A stretch of DNA of 64,000 nt, taken from Streptomyces inusitatus (GTDB lineage: Bacteria > Actinomycetota > Actinomycetes > Streptomycetales > Streptomycetaceae). The position numbers and the translations under genes are program-made. Shown in pieces: positions 9,198-17,773 of the stretch. The DNA lies in NCBI RefSeq assembly GCF_014651115.1, contig NZ_BMWG01000016.1:51468-115467 (forward strand), in the 5' to 3' direction. How positions within the stretch are numbered: the first letter of the stretch is position 1; each line of letters opens with the position of its first letter. The notes under the pieces are model-generated. The model saw only the letters and a program-made list of their open reading frames with translations. It ran no database searches and was not told the DNA's origin.

Positions 9198-9244
9198 ACC
9201 CCAGATGTAGTGGTTGGATTGTGTCCGCCGCCCAGAAGTTGTGG
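9198..9244 (+). promoter_or_regulatory. Paired NrdR boxes upstream of nrdRJ
   Basis: CCCAGATGTAGTGG (9200-9213) and CCCAGAAGTTGTGG (9231-9244) agree at 12 of 14 bases and lie 31 bp apart, three helical turns. Aligned to the NrdR consensus ACACWATATATWGTGT, the first 16-mer (9198-9213) matches at 11 positions; the second is weaker. A TATGCT -10 (9276-9281) follows. This is the classic tandem arrangement for NrdR repression of ribonucleotide reductase genes. Confidence 0.75.
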
Positions 9245-9354
9245 TCCCTGGTCTCTCGGGGTCATGGCCATCGCCTATGCTGGGGGCTGCTTCGAAGGGC
9301 TGGGACAGCCCGTCGCAGCGATTCAGTCGTGCCATGAAGGAAGGGTTGGGATCC

Positions 9355-9864
9355 ATGCACTGCCCCTTCTGCAGGCACCCCGACAGCCGGGTCGTCGACA
9401 GCCGCACCACCGACGACGGGACGTCCATCCGACGCCGTCGGCAGTGCCCCGACTGCTCCCGCCGTTTCACGACGGTGGAAACCGCCTCACTGATGGTGAT
9501 CAAGCGCAGCGGGGTTACCGAACCCTTCAGCCGTATCAAGGTCATTTCCGGGGTGCGCAAGGCGTGCCAGGGACGACCGGTCACCGAGGACGCTCTCGCT
9601 CAGCTCGGCCAGCGTGTCGAGGAAGCGGTGCGTGCCACCGGCAGTGCCGAGCTGACCACCCACGATGTGGGACTGGCCATACTCGGCCCTTTGCAGGAAC
9701 TCGACCTTGTCGCCTACCTGCGCTTCGCGTCCGTGTACCGGGCGTTCGATTCGCTTGAGGACTTCGAGGCGGCCATCACGGAACTCCGTGAACAACGGCC
9801 GCCGGAAGAGAACGGGACCGGCGGGACCCCCGGGGTCCCCGTTCCCGCCCCCGCCGCCGGCTGA
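9355..9864 (+). CDS. nrdR: NrdR, ribonucleotide reductase repressor
   Basis: A 169-residue regulator. It starts directly with a zinc ribbon (CPFC near residue 3 and CPDC near residue 31), followed by an ATP-cone domain (about 46-136) that senses ATP and dATP. The extra Gly/Pro tail is usual in Streptomyces. The ATG at 9355 is set by the zinc ribbon, with AAGGAAGGG about 10 bases upstream. It precedes nrdJ and should repress the nrdRJ operon and other nrd genes through the boxes at 9198-9244. Confidence 0.96.
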   Translation: MHCPFCRHPDSRVVDSRTTDDGTSIRRRRQCPDCSRRFTTVETASLMVIKRSGVTEPFSRIKVISGVRKACQGRPVTEDALAQLGQRVEEAVRATGSAELTTHDVGLAILGPLQELDLVAYLRFASVYRAFDSLEDFEAAITELREQRPPEENGTGGTPGVPVPAPAAG

Positions 9865-10050
9865 GCGCCGCCGAGCGGGGCCGCCGGGCCCGTGCGACCG
9901 GCTGATCGACTGATCGGCCGGCCGGTCGGCCGCAGGGCGGCGACAAGATCCGTCATGGGCGCCGAGCTGCGCCCGTGACACCACACCAAGACTGTGCTCC
10001 GGGAAGATCTGGGCACTTCACGATGTTTTTGCCCGTATATGGGAGGCGGC

Positions 10051-12909
10051 ATGACAGAGACGACGAGCGGCCCGGCACGAGGGTCCCGCGCCAAGGGGAC
10101 CAAGGCCAGCAAGGGGCTGCGTATCGAGCGCATCCACACCACCCCCGGCGTGCATCCGTACGACGAGGTGGTCTGGGAGCGCCGTGACGTCGTCATGACC
10201 AATTGGCGCGACGGCTCGGTCAACTTCGAGCAGCGTGGCGTCGAGTTCCCCGACTTCTGGTCGGTGAACGCGGTCAACATCGTCACCAGCAAGTACTTCC
10301 GCGGGGCGGTCGGCACTCCCCAGCGAGAGACCGGTCTCAAGCAGCTGATCGACCGGATCGTGAAGACGTACCGGAAGGCCGGGGAGGACTACAGCTACTT
10401 CGCTTCGCCCGCCGACGCCGAGATCTTTGAACACGAGCTGGCCTACGCGCTTCTGCACCAGATCTTCAGCTTCAACTCGCCGGTCTGGTTCAACGTCGGC
10501 ACGCCCCAGCCGCAGCAGGTCTCCGCCTGCTTCATCCTGGCCGTCGACGACTCCATGGAGTCGATCCTCGACTGGTACAAGGAAGAGGGCATGATCTTCA
10601 AGGGCGGCTCCGGCGCCGGCCTGAACCTCTCCCGGATCCGTTCCTCCAAGGAACTGCTCTCCTCCGGCGGCAACGCCTCCGGCCCGGTCTCCTTCATGCG
10701 CGGAGCGGACGCCTCCGCCGGAACCATCAAGTCCGGCGGTGCCACCCGCCGCGCGGCCAAGATGGTCATCCTCGATGTCGACCACCCCGACATCGAGGGC
10801 TTCATCGAGACCAAGGTGAAGGAGGAGGAGAAGATCCGCGCCCTGCGGGACGCGGGCTTCGACATGGACCTGGGCGGCGACGACATCACGTCCGTCCAGT
10901 ACCAGAACGCCAACAACTCGGTCCGGGTGAACGACGAGTTCATGACCGCCGTGGAGACCGGCGGCAAGTTCGGCCTGCGCGCCCGGATGACCGGAGAGGT
11001 CATCGAGGAGGTCGATGCCAAGTCGCTCTTCCGCAAGATGGCCGAGGCGGCCTGGGCCTGCGCCGACCCGGGGATCCAGTACGACGACACGATCAACCAC
11101 TGGCACACCTGCCCCGAGTCCGGCCGGATCAACGGCTCGAACCCGTGCAGCGAGTACATGCACCTGGACAACACGTCCTGCAACCTCGCCTCGCTGAACC
11201 TGATGAAGTTCCTCAAGGACGACGGCGAGGGCAACCAGTCCTTCGACGCCGGGCGCTTCTCCAAGGTCGTCGAGCTGGTCATCACGGCGATGGACGTCTC
11301 CATCTGCTTCGCCGACTTCCCCACCCAGAAGATCGGCGAGAACACCCGCGCCTTCCGCCAGCTCGGCATCGGCTACGCCAACCTCGGCGCCCTGCTGATG
11401 GCCACGGGCCACGCGTACGACAGCGACGGCGGCCGCGCCCTGGCCGGCGCCATCACCTCCCTGATGACGGGCACGTCCTACCGGCGCTCCGCCGAGCTGG
11501 CCGCGGTCGTCGGCCCGTACGACGGCTACGCGCTGAACGCGGCTCCGCACCAGCGCGTCATGCGTCAGCACTCCGACGAGAACGCCAAGGCCGTCCGCGT
11601 GGACGAGCTGGACTCCTCGATCTGGGCCGCCGCGACGGAGGCCTGGCAGGACGTGATCCGCCTCGGTGAGAAGAACGGTTTCCGCAACGCCCAGGCGTCC
11701 GTGATCGCTCCCACCGGCACCATCGGTCTCGCGATGTCCTGCGACACCACCGGCCTTGAGCCCGACCTCGCCCTGGTCAAGTTCAAGAAGCTGGTCGGCG
11801 GCGGCTCGATGCAGATCGTCAATGGCACGGTTCCGCAGGCGCTGCGCCGCCTCGGCTACCAGCCGGAGCAGATCGAGGCGATCGTCGCCCACATCGCCGA
11901 GCACGGCAATGTGATCGACGCCCCGGCCCTGAAGACCGAGCACTACGAGGTCTTCGACTGCGCCATGGGCGAGCGTTCCATCTCCGCGATGGGCCACGTC
12001 CGCATGATGGCGGCGATCCAGCCCTGGATCTCCGGCGCGCTCTCCAAGACGGTCAACATGCCGGAGTCGGCGACCGTCGAAGAGGTCGAGGAGATCTACT
12101 TCAAGGCGTGGAAGATGGGCGTCAAGGCGCTCGCGATCTACCGCGACAACTGCAAGGTCGGCCAGCCCCTCTCCGCGAAGACCAAGGAGAAGGAGAAGGC
12201 CGAGATCACCGAGAAGACCGAGGAGACCATCCGGGCCGCGGTCGAGAAGGTGGTCGAGTACCGCCCCGTCCGCAAGCGTCTCCCCAAGGGACGTCCGGGG
12301 ATCACCACCTCCTTCACGGTCGGCGGGGCCGAGGGGTACATGACCGCCAACTCCTACCCGGACGACGGTCTCGGCGAGGTCTTCCTGAAGATGTCCAAGC
12401 AGGGTTCCACCCTCTCGGGCATGATGGACGCCTTCTCGATCGCCGTCTCGGTCGGTCTCCAGTACGGCGTTCCGCTGGAGACCTACGTCTCCAAGTTCAC
12501 CAACATGCGCTTCGAGCCGGCCGGTATGACGGACGACCCGGACGTGCGGATGGCGCAGTCGATCGTCGACTACATCTTCCGCCGCCTGGCGCTGGACTTC
12601 CTGCCGTTCGAGACCCGCTCGGCCCTCGGCATCCACTCGGCCGAGGAGCGTCAGCGCCACCTGGACACGGGATCGTACGAGCAGCCCTTCGACGAGGAGC
12701 CCGACGTCGAGGTCCTGACCCGGCCCGCCGCCCCTGCCCAGCAGGAGCCGCAGGCCGCCGTCCAGGTGCACACCTCGGCGGAGCTGGTCGAGATGCAGCT
12801 CGGCATCAGCGCCGACGCGCCGCTCTGCTTCTCCTGCGGTACGAAGATGCAGCGGGCGGGTTCCTGCTACATCTGCGAGGGCTGCGGCTCCACCAGCGGT
12901 TGCAGCTGA
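10051..12909 (+). CDS. nrdJ: NrdJ, class II (adenosylcobalamin-dependent) ribonucleotide reductase
   Basis: A 952-residue reductase that makes deoxyribonucleotides with adenosylcobalamin instead of oxygen, for DNA synthesis and repair. The ATG at 10051 follows GGGAGG. It has the finger-loop and active-site segment with NPCSEY near residue 365, the SFNSPVWFN and GGSGAGLNLS blocks, PTGTIGLAMSCDTTG for the radical and cobalamin region, and a Cys-rich C-terminus (CFSCGTKMQRAGSCYICEGCGS) that shuttles electrons from thioredoxin. The length is typical of Streptomyces NrdJ. It is 186 bases behind nrdR. Confidence 0.97.
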   Translation: MTETTSGPARGSRAKGTKASKGLRIERIHTTPGVHPYDEVVWERRDVVMTNWRDGSVNFEQRGVEFPDFWSVNAVNIVTSKYFRGAVGTPQRETGLKQLIDRIVKTYRKAGEDYSYFASPADAEIFEHELAYALLHQIFSFNSPVWFNVGTPQPQQVSACFILAVDDSMESILDWYKEEGMIFKGGSGAGLNLSRIRSSKELLSSGGNASGPVSFMRGADASAGTIKSGGATRRAAKMVILDVDHPDIEGFIETKVKEEEKIRALRDAGFDMDLGGDDITSVQYQNANNSVRVNDEFMTAVETGGKFGLRARMTGEVIEEVDAKSLFRKMAEAAWACADPGIQYDDTINHWHTCPESGRINGSNPCSEYMHLDNTSCNLASLNLMKFLKDDGEGNQSFDAGRFSKVVELVITAMDVSICFADFPTQKIGENTRAFRQLGIGYANLGALLMATGHAYDSDGGRALAGAITSLMTGTSYRRSAELAAVVGPYDGYALNAAPHQRVMRQHSDENAKAVRVDELDSSIWAAATEAWQDVIRLGEKNGFRNAQASVIAPTGTIGLAMSCDTTGLEPDLALVKFKKLVGGGSMQIVNGTVPQALRRLGYQPEQIEAIVAHIAEHGNVIDAPALKTEHYEVFDCAMGERSISAMGHVRMMAAIQPWISGALSKTVNMPESATVEEVEEIYFKAWKMGVKALAIYRDNCKVGQPLSAKTKEKEKAEITEKTEETIRAAVEKVVEYRPVRKRLPKGRPGITTSFTVGGAEGYMTANSYPDDGLGEVFLKMSKQGSTLSGMMDAFSIAVSVGLQYGVPLETYVSKFTNMRFEPAGMTDDPDVRMAQSIVDYIFRRLALDFLPFETRSALGIHSAEERQRHLDTGSYEQPFDEEPDVEVLTRPAAPAQQEPQAAVQVHTSAELVEMQLGISADAPLCFSCGTKMQRAGSCYICEGCGSTSGCS

Positions 12910-12987
12910 TCCGTACGGCATCCGCCGACATCCGTGTGACGTAACCTCCGCTTCAGGCCGGACCACCGGCTGACCTGCGGAGACATG

Positions 12988-13017
12988 AAGGGGACCGATC
13001 CACTGATCGGTCCCCTT
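12988..13017 (+). terminator. Terminator of nrdRJ
   Basis: AAGGGGACCGATC and GATCGGTCCCCTT form a perfect 13-bp stem with a CACT loop, about 80 bases after the nrdJ stop. Because the next gene is convergent it may work in both directions. Confidence 0.85.
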
Positions 13018-13062
13018 CGCCGTGCGGTCCTACGGTCGTACTTATCGCCGCCGGCCGGCGGC

Positions 13063-13656
13063 TCAGGCGCCGCCCATGAGCCTGGCGAACGCCTCGGGGT
13101 CGGTGTCGAAGCCCCGGAGCGTCTCGCGGTACCGCCAGCCGCCCTTCTCGTCACGGACGAATTCCGCGACCACCGCCGCCGTGGACCCCGCGACGGCCGC
13201 GAGATCGCTCTTCCACAGCTCGGTGTGTCCCTCGGCGACCCTGACCAGGGTCTTCGCGACCTCGCCGAACACCCGGCGGCCGTCGCGCTGCTGGATGACC
13301 ACGCCCACGACCACCCGCCCGTAGACCGCCGCCAGCCGCTCGAACTCCAGCGTCATGACCTCGTCGGAGCCGAAACCCTGACCGGTCTTGCTGTCCCTGG
13401 CCAGCAGGATCGTGCCGTCGGGCGACCTGCTGTCGAAGTGCACGACATACGCGGGATCGCCGTGCGGGGCGTCCGCCCGGTAGGTCGCCGCGACTATGTC
13501 GAGATCATGGGACGGCGCGCCCATGGGACTCGGATCCCACCGCAGACTCACTTCGGCCTTGCTGACGCCCTTGTTCAGGCTGCTCACCAGATGTCCCTTT
13601 CGCGCGACCGCCAGAACTTCTCCGTCGGTCGACCGTATCCGCTCGGCGGGGGTCAC
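13063..13656 (-). CDS. TerD-family stress protein
   Basis: A 197-residue member of the TerD family of calcium-binding stress proteins linked to tellurite and other resistances, here without a ter operon. Family features are SSLNKGVSKAEVSLRWD near residue 25, followed by DLDIVAATYRAD and HFDSRSPDGTILLARDS around 50-90. The GTG at 13656 gives the usual length, but its ribosome site is weak, so a start at a nearby GTG is possible. It is divergent from the next gene, with only 40 bases between them. Confidence 0.85.
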   Translation of the reverse strand: MTPAERIRSTDGEVLAVARKGHLVSSLNKGVSKAEVSLRWDPSPMGAPSHDLDIVAATYRADAPHGDPAYVVHFDSRSPDGTILLARDSKTGQGFGSDEVMTLEFERLAAVYGRVVVGVVIQQRDGRRVFGEVAKTLVRVAEGHTELWKSDLAAVAGSTAAVVAEFVRDEKGGWRYRETLRGFDTDPEAFARLMGGA

Positions 13657-13684
13657 GGCGAGTAGCTGACCGCTGTATGCCGGT

Positions 13685-13690
13685 TACGAT
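13685..13690 (+). promoter_or_regulatory. -10 element TACGAT of a leaderless transcript
   Basis: TACGAT matches TANNNT and ends six bases before the GTG at 13697. The stop-free start region has no ribosome site, so the mRNA probably begins with the start codon. Confidence 0.6.
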
Positions 13691-13696
13691 GGCGCG

Positions 13697-14302
13697 GTGC
13701 TGGTCAAGTGGATTCGCTGCACCGTGGTGGACCGTCGTCGGTTCGAGCGGGGACAGCGAAAGTGGGCGGGGCTGCTGGGTGAGCCGGGATTCCGGGGACA
13801 GGGCGGCGGGTGGAGCAGGGGACGTCCCGACGTCGCCCATGTCTTCGCCTTCTGGGAGAGCCGCGCGCTGTACGACTCGTTCATGGCCCGTTCCCACGAC
13901 CGGCTGGCCGCCGGACAGGCCGGGGCGTACCGTGATATGCAGGTCAAGCTGTTCGACCACCGATTTGATGTGAAGACCGGGTTCGAGCCGAAATTCACCG
14001 ACGCCGATGTGGTGAGAGTGGCCCATTCCAAGGTCAGGGAAGACCGCTCCGAGCACTACGCGACGATGCAGGAGAAGGTCTGGAATCCGGCGATGGCCGG
14101 GTCTCCCGGAATGATAAGAGGTCTGTTCGGCGAGGCGCCGGAGAATGAATTCCTGGTGATGTCGATGTGGCTGTCGGAGGCCGAACACGGAAAATACCGC
14201 AGAGAGCGAATAGAGCGGCTGCTGCTCCGCACCCAGACCGAGGCGGATGTGGCGGTGCTCTCGGGGGACGTGGTGCGGCTCGAACCCTCGTGGACGGTAT
14301 GA
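13697..14302 (+). CDS. DUF4937/YdbC-type domain protein
   Basis: A 201-residue protein of two halves that each look like a dimeric alpha-beta barrel of the YdbC/antibiotic monooxygenase type: IRCTVVDRRRFERGQRKW with HVFAFWESRALYDSF in the first half, and VVRVAHSKVREDRSEHYATMQ with FLVMSMWLSEAEHGKY in the second. The family is common in actinobacteria and has no settled function; heme or small-molecule binding is possible. The GTG start follows a -10 directly. Confidence 0.7.
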   Translation: MLVKWIRCTVVDRRRFERGQRKWAGLLGEPGFRGQGGGWSRGRPDVAHVFAFWESRALYDSFMARSHDRLAAGQAGAYRDMQVKLFDHRFDVKTGFEPKFTDADVVRVAHSKVREDRSEHYATMQEKVWNPAMAGSPGMIRGLFGEAPENEFLVMSMWLSEAEHGKYRRERIERLLLRTQTEADVAVLSGDVVRLEPSWTV

Positions 14303-14413
14303 CCGGGCAGTCCGTTTCCTGGCGTCCTCATCGTGTCTTCATCGCGTCGCAGGTCATCGCGTCGATACGCCGGATGGACTCGCCCCGCCCGCCCGGGGCC
14401 GCGCCGCCCGATC

Positions 14414-14419
14414 TAGGGT
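14414..14419 (+). promoter_or_regulatory. -10 element TAGGGT of a leaderless transcript
   Basis: TAGGGT ends six bases before the ATG at 14426, too close for a ribosome site. Confidence 0.6.
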
Positions 14420-14425
14420 CGGGGT

Positions 14426-15085
14426 ATGGCGCGACCGCGACGTATCGTCCTCGTCCGGCACGGCGAGTCGGAGGGCAATGCCGATGACACCGTGTACGAA
14501 CGCGAGCCCGACCATGCGCTGAGACTGACCCCCACCGGGCTGGTCCAGGCGACGGAGGCCGGTGTCCGGCTCCGTGAGCTGTTTGGAAACGAGCAGGTCA
14601 GCGCCTATGTCTCGCCCTATCGACGCACTCATGAGACTTTTCGCGCCTTCGCCTTCGACTCGGCGCTCGTCAGGGTCCGCGAGGAGCCCCGGCTGCGCGA
14701 GCAGGACTGGGGGAACTGGCAGGACACCGATGACGTACGCCTTCAGAAGGCGTATCGGGACGCTTATGGGCACTTCTTCTACCGATTCGCCCAGGGAGAG
14801 TCGGGCGCGGATGTGTACGACCGGGTCGGCGCGTTCCTGGAGAGCCTGCACCGCAGTTTCGAGTCCCCGGACCACCCGCCGAATGTGCTTCTGGTGACCC
14901 ATGGGCTGACCATGCGGCTGTTCTGCATGCGCTGGTTCCACTGGACGGTCGCGGAGTTCGAATCGCTCTCCAATCCGGGCAACGGCGAGATGCGTGTACT
15001 GGAAATCGGTGACGACGAGCGCTACACGCTTGACCGGCCGTTCGAACGCTGGCGGACCCCCGAGCCGTACGGTGTCACCGGATAG
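14426..15085 (+). CDS. Histidine phosphatase (phosphoglycerate-mutase-like)
   Basis: A 219-residue cytoplasmic enzyme of the histidine phosphatase family. The phosphate pocket is complete: the nucleophile His in VRHGES at residue 12, a second Arg in SPYRRTHET, the acid in REEPRLREQDWGN, and the second His in VTHGLTMRLF. The substrate cannot be told from sequence. It is co-directional with the neighbouring ADP-ribosylglycohydrolase, 12 bases apart, though both seem to have their own promoter. Confidence 0.85.
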   Translation: MARPRRIVLVRHGESEGNADDTVYEREPDHALRLTPTGLVQATEAGVRLRELFGNEQVSAYVSPYRRTHETFRAFAFDSALVRVREEPRLREQDWGNWQDTDDVRLQKAYRDAYGHFFYRFAQGESGADVYDRVGAFLESLHRSFESPDHPPNVLLVTHGLTMRLFCMRWFHWTVAEFESLSNPGNGEMRVLEIGDDERYTLDRPFERWRTPEPYGVTG

Positions 15086-15088
15086 AGT
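15083..15088 (+). promoter_or_regulatory. -10 element TAGAGT before the ADP-ribosylglycohydrolase
   Basis: TAGAGT straddles the phosphatase stop codon and ends nine bases before the ATG at 15098. GGCGGGAAG in between could also act as a ribosome site on a longer transcript. Confidence 0.45.
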
Positions 15089-15097
15089 GGCGGGAAG

Positions 15098-16006
15098 ATG
15101 ATCGCTGAATCCGCTGACGAACGGCGCTTCGAACGCGCCCTGGGCAGCCTGCTCGGACTGTCCGTGGGAGACGCCCTGGGCTCCCAGTTCTTCGTACCCG
15201 TGAACTACCCCCTCCTGCACCGCCGCGAACTGCCCGACGGCCGCTGGCAGTGGACCGACGACACCGAGATGGCCTGCTCGGTACTGGCCGTCCTCGCGGC
15301 CCACGGCCGCGTCGACCAGGACGCCCTCGCCCGCTCCTTCGCCGACCACCACGACTTCGACCGCGGCTACGGCCCGGCGGTGAACCGCATGCTCCGGCTG
15401 ATCAGGGAGGGCGGCGACTGGCGAGAACTCGCCGCCGCGCTCTTCAACGGCCAGGGATCGTGGGGCAACGGCTCCGCCATGCGCATCGCCCCGCTCGGCG
15501 CCTGGTACGGGGACGACCCGGAGCAGGCCACCCATCAGGCCGAGATCTCCTCGTACACCACGCATCAGCACCGTGAGGCCGTGGTCGGAGCCATGGCGGT
15601 GGCCGCCGCCGCCGCGCTGGCCGCCGCTCCCGGCGGCCCCCCGGCCCCCGGCGAGCTGCTCGACGGGGTGATCGCGCTCGTACCGCGCAGCGCCGTGACG
15701 GCCGGGCTGCGCCGGGCGCGGGACATGCTCGACTACGACGACGCCACCACCGTCGCCGCCGTCCTCGGCAGCGGCCGGCGGACCAGCGCGCACGACACCG
15801 TGCCGTTCGCGCTGTGGTCGGCCGCCCGCTCGCTGGACGACTTCGAGCGGGCGTTCTGGACGACCGCGCGGGTGGGCGGCGATGTGGACACCACCTGCGC
15901 GATCGCCTGCGGAGTGGTCGCGGCGGGGACGGCGGGAGCGCCCCCCGCCGACTGGCTCCGGCGCACCGAGGCCCTCCCGGAGTGGACCCCGCGCCGGGCG
16001 GGCTGA
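15098..16006 (+). CDS. ADP-ribosylglycohydrolase family protein
   Basis: A 302-residue protein of the DraG/ARH family, which removes ADP-ribose from proteins or small molecules using two magnesium ions. The metal-binding acids are in place: WTDDTEM near residue 52 and GGDVDTTCAIACG near residue 265, with GSWGNGSAMRIAP in the middle. The target is unknown. It follows the phosphatase gene closely. Confidence 0.88.
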   Translation: MIAESADERRFERALGSLLGLSVGDALGSQFFVPVNYPLLHRRELPDGRWQWTDDTEMACSVLAVLAAHGRVDQDALARSFADHHDFDRGYGPAVNRMLRLIREGGDWRELAAALFNGQGSWGNGSAMRIAPLGAWYGDDPEQATHQAEISSYTTHQHREAVVGAMAVAAAAALAAAPGGPPAPGELLDGVIALVPRSAVTAGLRRARDMLDYDDATTVAAVLGSGRRTSAHDTVPFALWSAARSLDDFERAFWTTARVGGDVDTTCAIACGVVAAGTAGAPPADWLRRTEALPEWTPRRAG

Positions 16007-16179
16007 CCCGCCGCTTGCCGCCCGCCGCCCGCCGGGGCCGGGGCCTTTCCGCGGTACGTGAATGGCCGGAAAACGCCCGCTCCGGCGGTGTGCGGGGGAC
16101 GCCGGGGGAGCGGGTCCGGAAGCCGGAGGGGAATCCGGTTGCCACCGCCGGGGTGGGGCGGCGTAACCTTGCTGGCGCC

Positions 16180-16881
16180 ATGCCGTACGAACCTCCCACC
16201 CACAGAGTCGAGCGCTCGATCCGAGCCACCACCGGCGCCAGGATCGTCGCCGGCGTCGACGAGGTCGGCCGCGGAGCGTGGGCCGGACCGGTCACGGTGT
16301 GCGCCGCGATCACCGGACTGCGCAGACCCCCCGCCGGTCTCACCGACTCCAAACTGATCAGCCCCAGGCGTCGCGAGGAACTCGCCGCCGAGCTGGAGAA
16401 GTGGGTGACGGCGTACGCGCTCGGGCACGCCACGCCCGAGGAGATCGACGCCCTGGGAATGACCGCCGCCCTGCGGCTCGCCGCCCGCCGCGCGCTGGAG
16501 GCGCTCCCGGTCCGCCCGGACGCCGTCATCCTCGACGGCAAGCACGACTATCTCGGAGACCCCTGGCGCGTCCGCACGGTCATCAAGGGCGACCAGTCCT
16601 GTATCGCCGTCGCGGCCGCCTCGGTGATCGCCAAGGTGCGCCGGGACGCGATGATGGCCGAACTTCCGGGGGAGTACGCGGATTTCGCCTTCGCCGCCAA
16701 CGCGGGCTACCCCTCGCCGGTGCACCAGGCGGTTCTCGCGGAGCGGGGCCCCACGCCCTACCACCGGCTCTCCTGGGCCTATCTCGACGCCCTGCCCCGG
16801 TGGCGGCATCTCAAGAAGACCCGGATCCCCACCGCGGCGTCGGAGCTGGAGAGCGGGGGCCAGCTCGGCTTCGATTTCTGA
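16180..16881 (+). CDS. rnhB: Ribonuclease HII
   Basis: A 233-residue enzyme that removes ribonucleotides from DNA. The start is ATG 16180, ten bases after a TAACCT -10 (16164-16169), so it may be leaderless. The catalytic acids are Asp27 and Glu28 in GVDEVGRG and Asp in ILDGKHDYL, and the family block SVIAKVRRDAMM is present. The length is normal. It sits among other DNA-maintenance genes. Confidence 0.95.
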   Translation: MPYEPPTHRVERSIRATTGARIVAGVDEVGRGAWAGPVTVCAAITGLRRPPAGLTDSKLISPRRREELAAELEKWVTAYALGHATPEEIDALGMTAALRLAARRALEALPVRPDAVILDGKHDYLGDPWRVRTVIKGDQSCIAVAAASVIAKVRRDAMMAELPGEYADFAFAANAGYPSPVHQAVLAERGPTPYHRLSWAYLDALPRWRHLKKTRIPTAASELESGGQLGFDF

Positions 16882-16963
16882 ACCGCCCCCTCCCGCAGGG
16901 CAGTCGTACGCAGATGCCCACCCGCCGATGCCGTTCGAACCGGCATTTGATAGACAGTCACCC

Positions 16964-17587
16964 ATGCCTCTCTTCCCCGAGGAGCCTCAGATTCACGAGA
17001 GCGCCCAGGGTCCCCGCGTCACTCCGGCCACCGGCCGTACCGCGTCGACCCCCCGTCCCGTACCCGGTCCGCGTTCCATGGCCACGCCGCGTCCCGGAAG
17101 CCCGGGCCCCGGCCCGGCCCGGCCCGCACCGCCGGCTCAGCGAACGCCCCCCGCCCCCGCAGGGAAGCCGCAGGCCGCCCCCGCCGCGGAGAAGCGTTCC
17201 CAGCCGCAGATCCAGCTGATCCCCGTGGCGGCCGACGCCGCTCTGGACGCCGCCGACGAGGCGGTCGATCTGCTGCTCGACACGGGCCGCGCGCCGGCCG
17301 ACGTGCTGGTGCTCACCACCGGCGAGGCCCACCCGTGGGCCGCGCACGAGCTGTCCTTCGGCGAGGCCGCCTACTGGGCCCAGCACGACGCCGCCGACGA
17401 TGTCTTCTACGCGGACGCGGAGGCCCTGGAGCGGATCGCCTCCCGGCCCGTGGTCGTCGTCGCCCTCGGCGACGACGGTGGGAACGACGCCGTGGCGCTG
17501 CCCGCGGCGCTGGCGAAGGCGGGTGCGCTGCTGATCGTGTGCGGCGACGCCCAGCGGGTCAACGCCGTGCTCGGCGCGGCGGTCTGA
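16964..17587 (+). CDS. Conserved hypothetical protein, Pro/Ala-rich N-terminus
   Basis: A 207-residue protein that I do not recognise. Residues 1-80 are a disordered Pro/Ala/Arg-rich region. Residues 85-207 look like a compact alpha/beta domain (IQLIPVAADAALDAADEAVDLLL, then ADVLVLTTGEAHPWAAHE and VVVVALGDDGG), reminiscent of the C-terminal part of ATPase or helicase-like proteins, but without a Walker motif. ATG 16964 was chosen over one at 16928 because TAGACA ends seven bases before it, suggesting another leaderless start. It is convergent with the next gene. Confidence 0.6.
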   Translation: MPLFPEEPQIHESAQGPRVTPATGRTASTPRPVPGPRSMATPRPGSPGPGPARPAPPAQRTPPAPAGKPQAAPAAEKRSQPQIQLIPVAADAALDAADEAVDLLLDTGRAPADVLVLTTGEAHPWAAHELSFGEAAYWAQHDAADDVFYADAEALERIASRPVVVVALGDDGGNDAVALPAALAKAGALLIVCGDAQRVNAVLGAAV

Positions 17588-17603
17588 GCCGTACGGCTCC
17601 ACA

Positions 17604-17715
17604 AGCCCCTCGGCGACGCCCCTCGGGGCTCCCGAGCGATCCGGTGCTCCGGCTGCCCGCCCGACGGGCAGCCGGACGGACCACAGGACGGCGCTCGGCC
17701 CGAGGGGCGTCGCCG
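17604..17715. terminator. Long nested inverted repeat, bidirectional terminator
   Basis: Between two convergent genes, a perfect 17-bp outer pair (17610-17626 with 17699-17715) is continued by a 6-bp pair (CGAGCG 17633-17638 with CGCTCG 17692-17697) and encloses a perfect 12-bp hairpin (TCCGGCTGCCCG 17648-17659 with CGGGCAGCCGGA 17665-17676). Such a tall two-level stem can end transcription from both sides. Confidence 0.75.
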
Positions 17716-17773
17716 ACGGCGTTCGGAGTACGGGGTACGACGGATCCCCGGGCCCCGAGGAGCCCGGGGGGAT

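Larger units (their letters stand above)
8695..9354. other. Divergent regulatory region lexA / nrdR
   Basis: This 660-base gap carries the lexA operator near its left end and the nrdR promoter with paired NrdR-type boxes near its right end. Between them is an 11-bp direct repeat. No open frame in it looks like a gene. Confidence 0.7.

Noticed and set aside
10018..12966. A 982-residue open frame antisense to nrdJ
   Set aside because: It is a shadow of the strong codon bias in nrdJ: the product is low-complexity with no family features.
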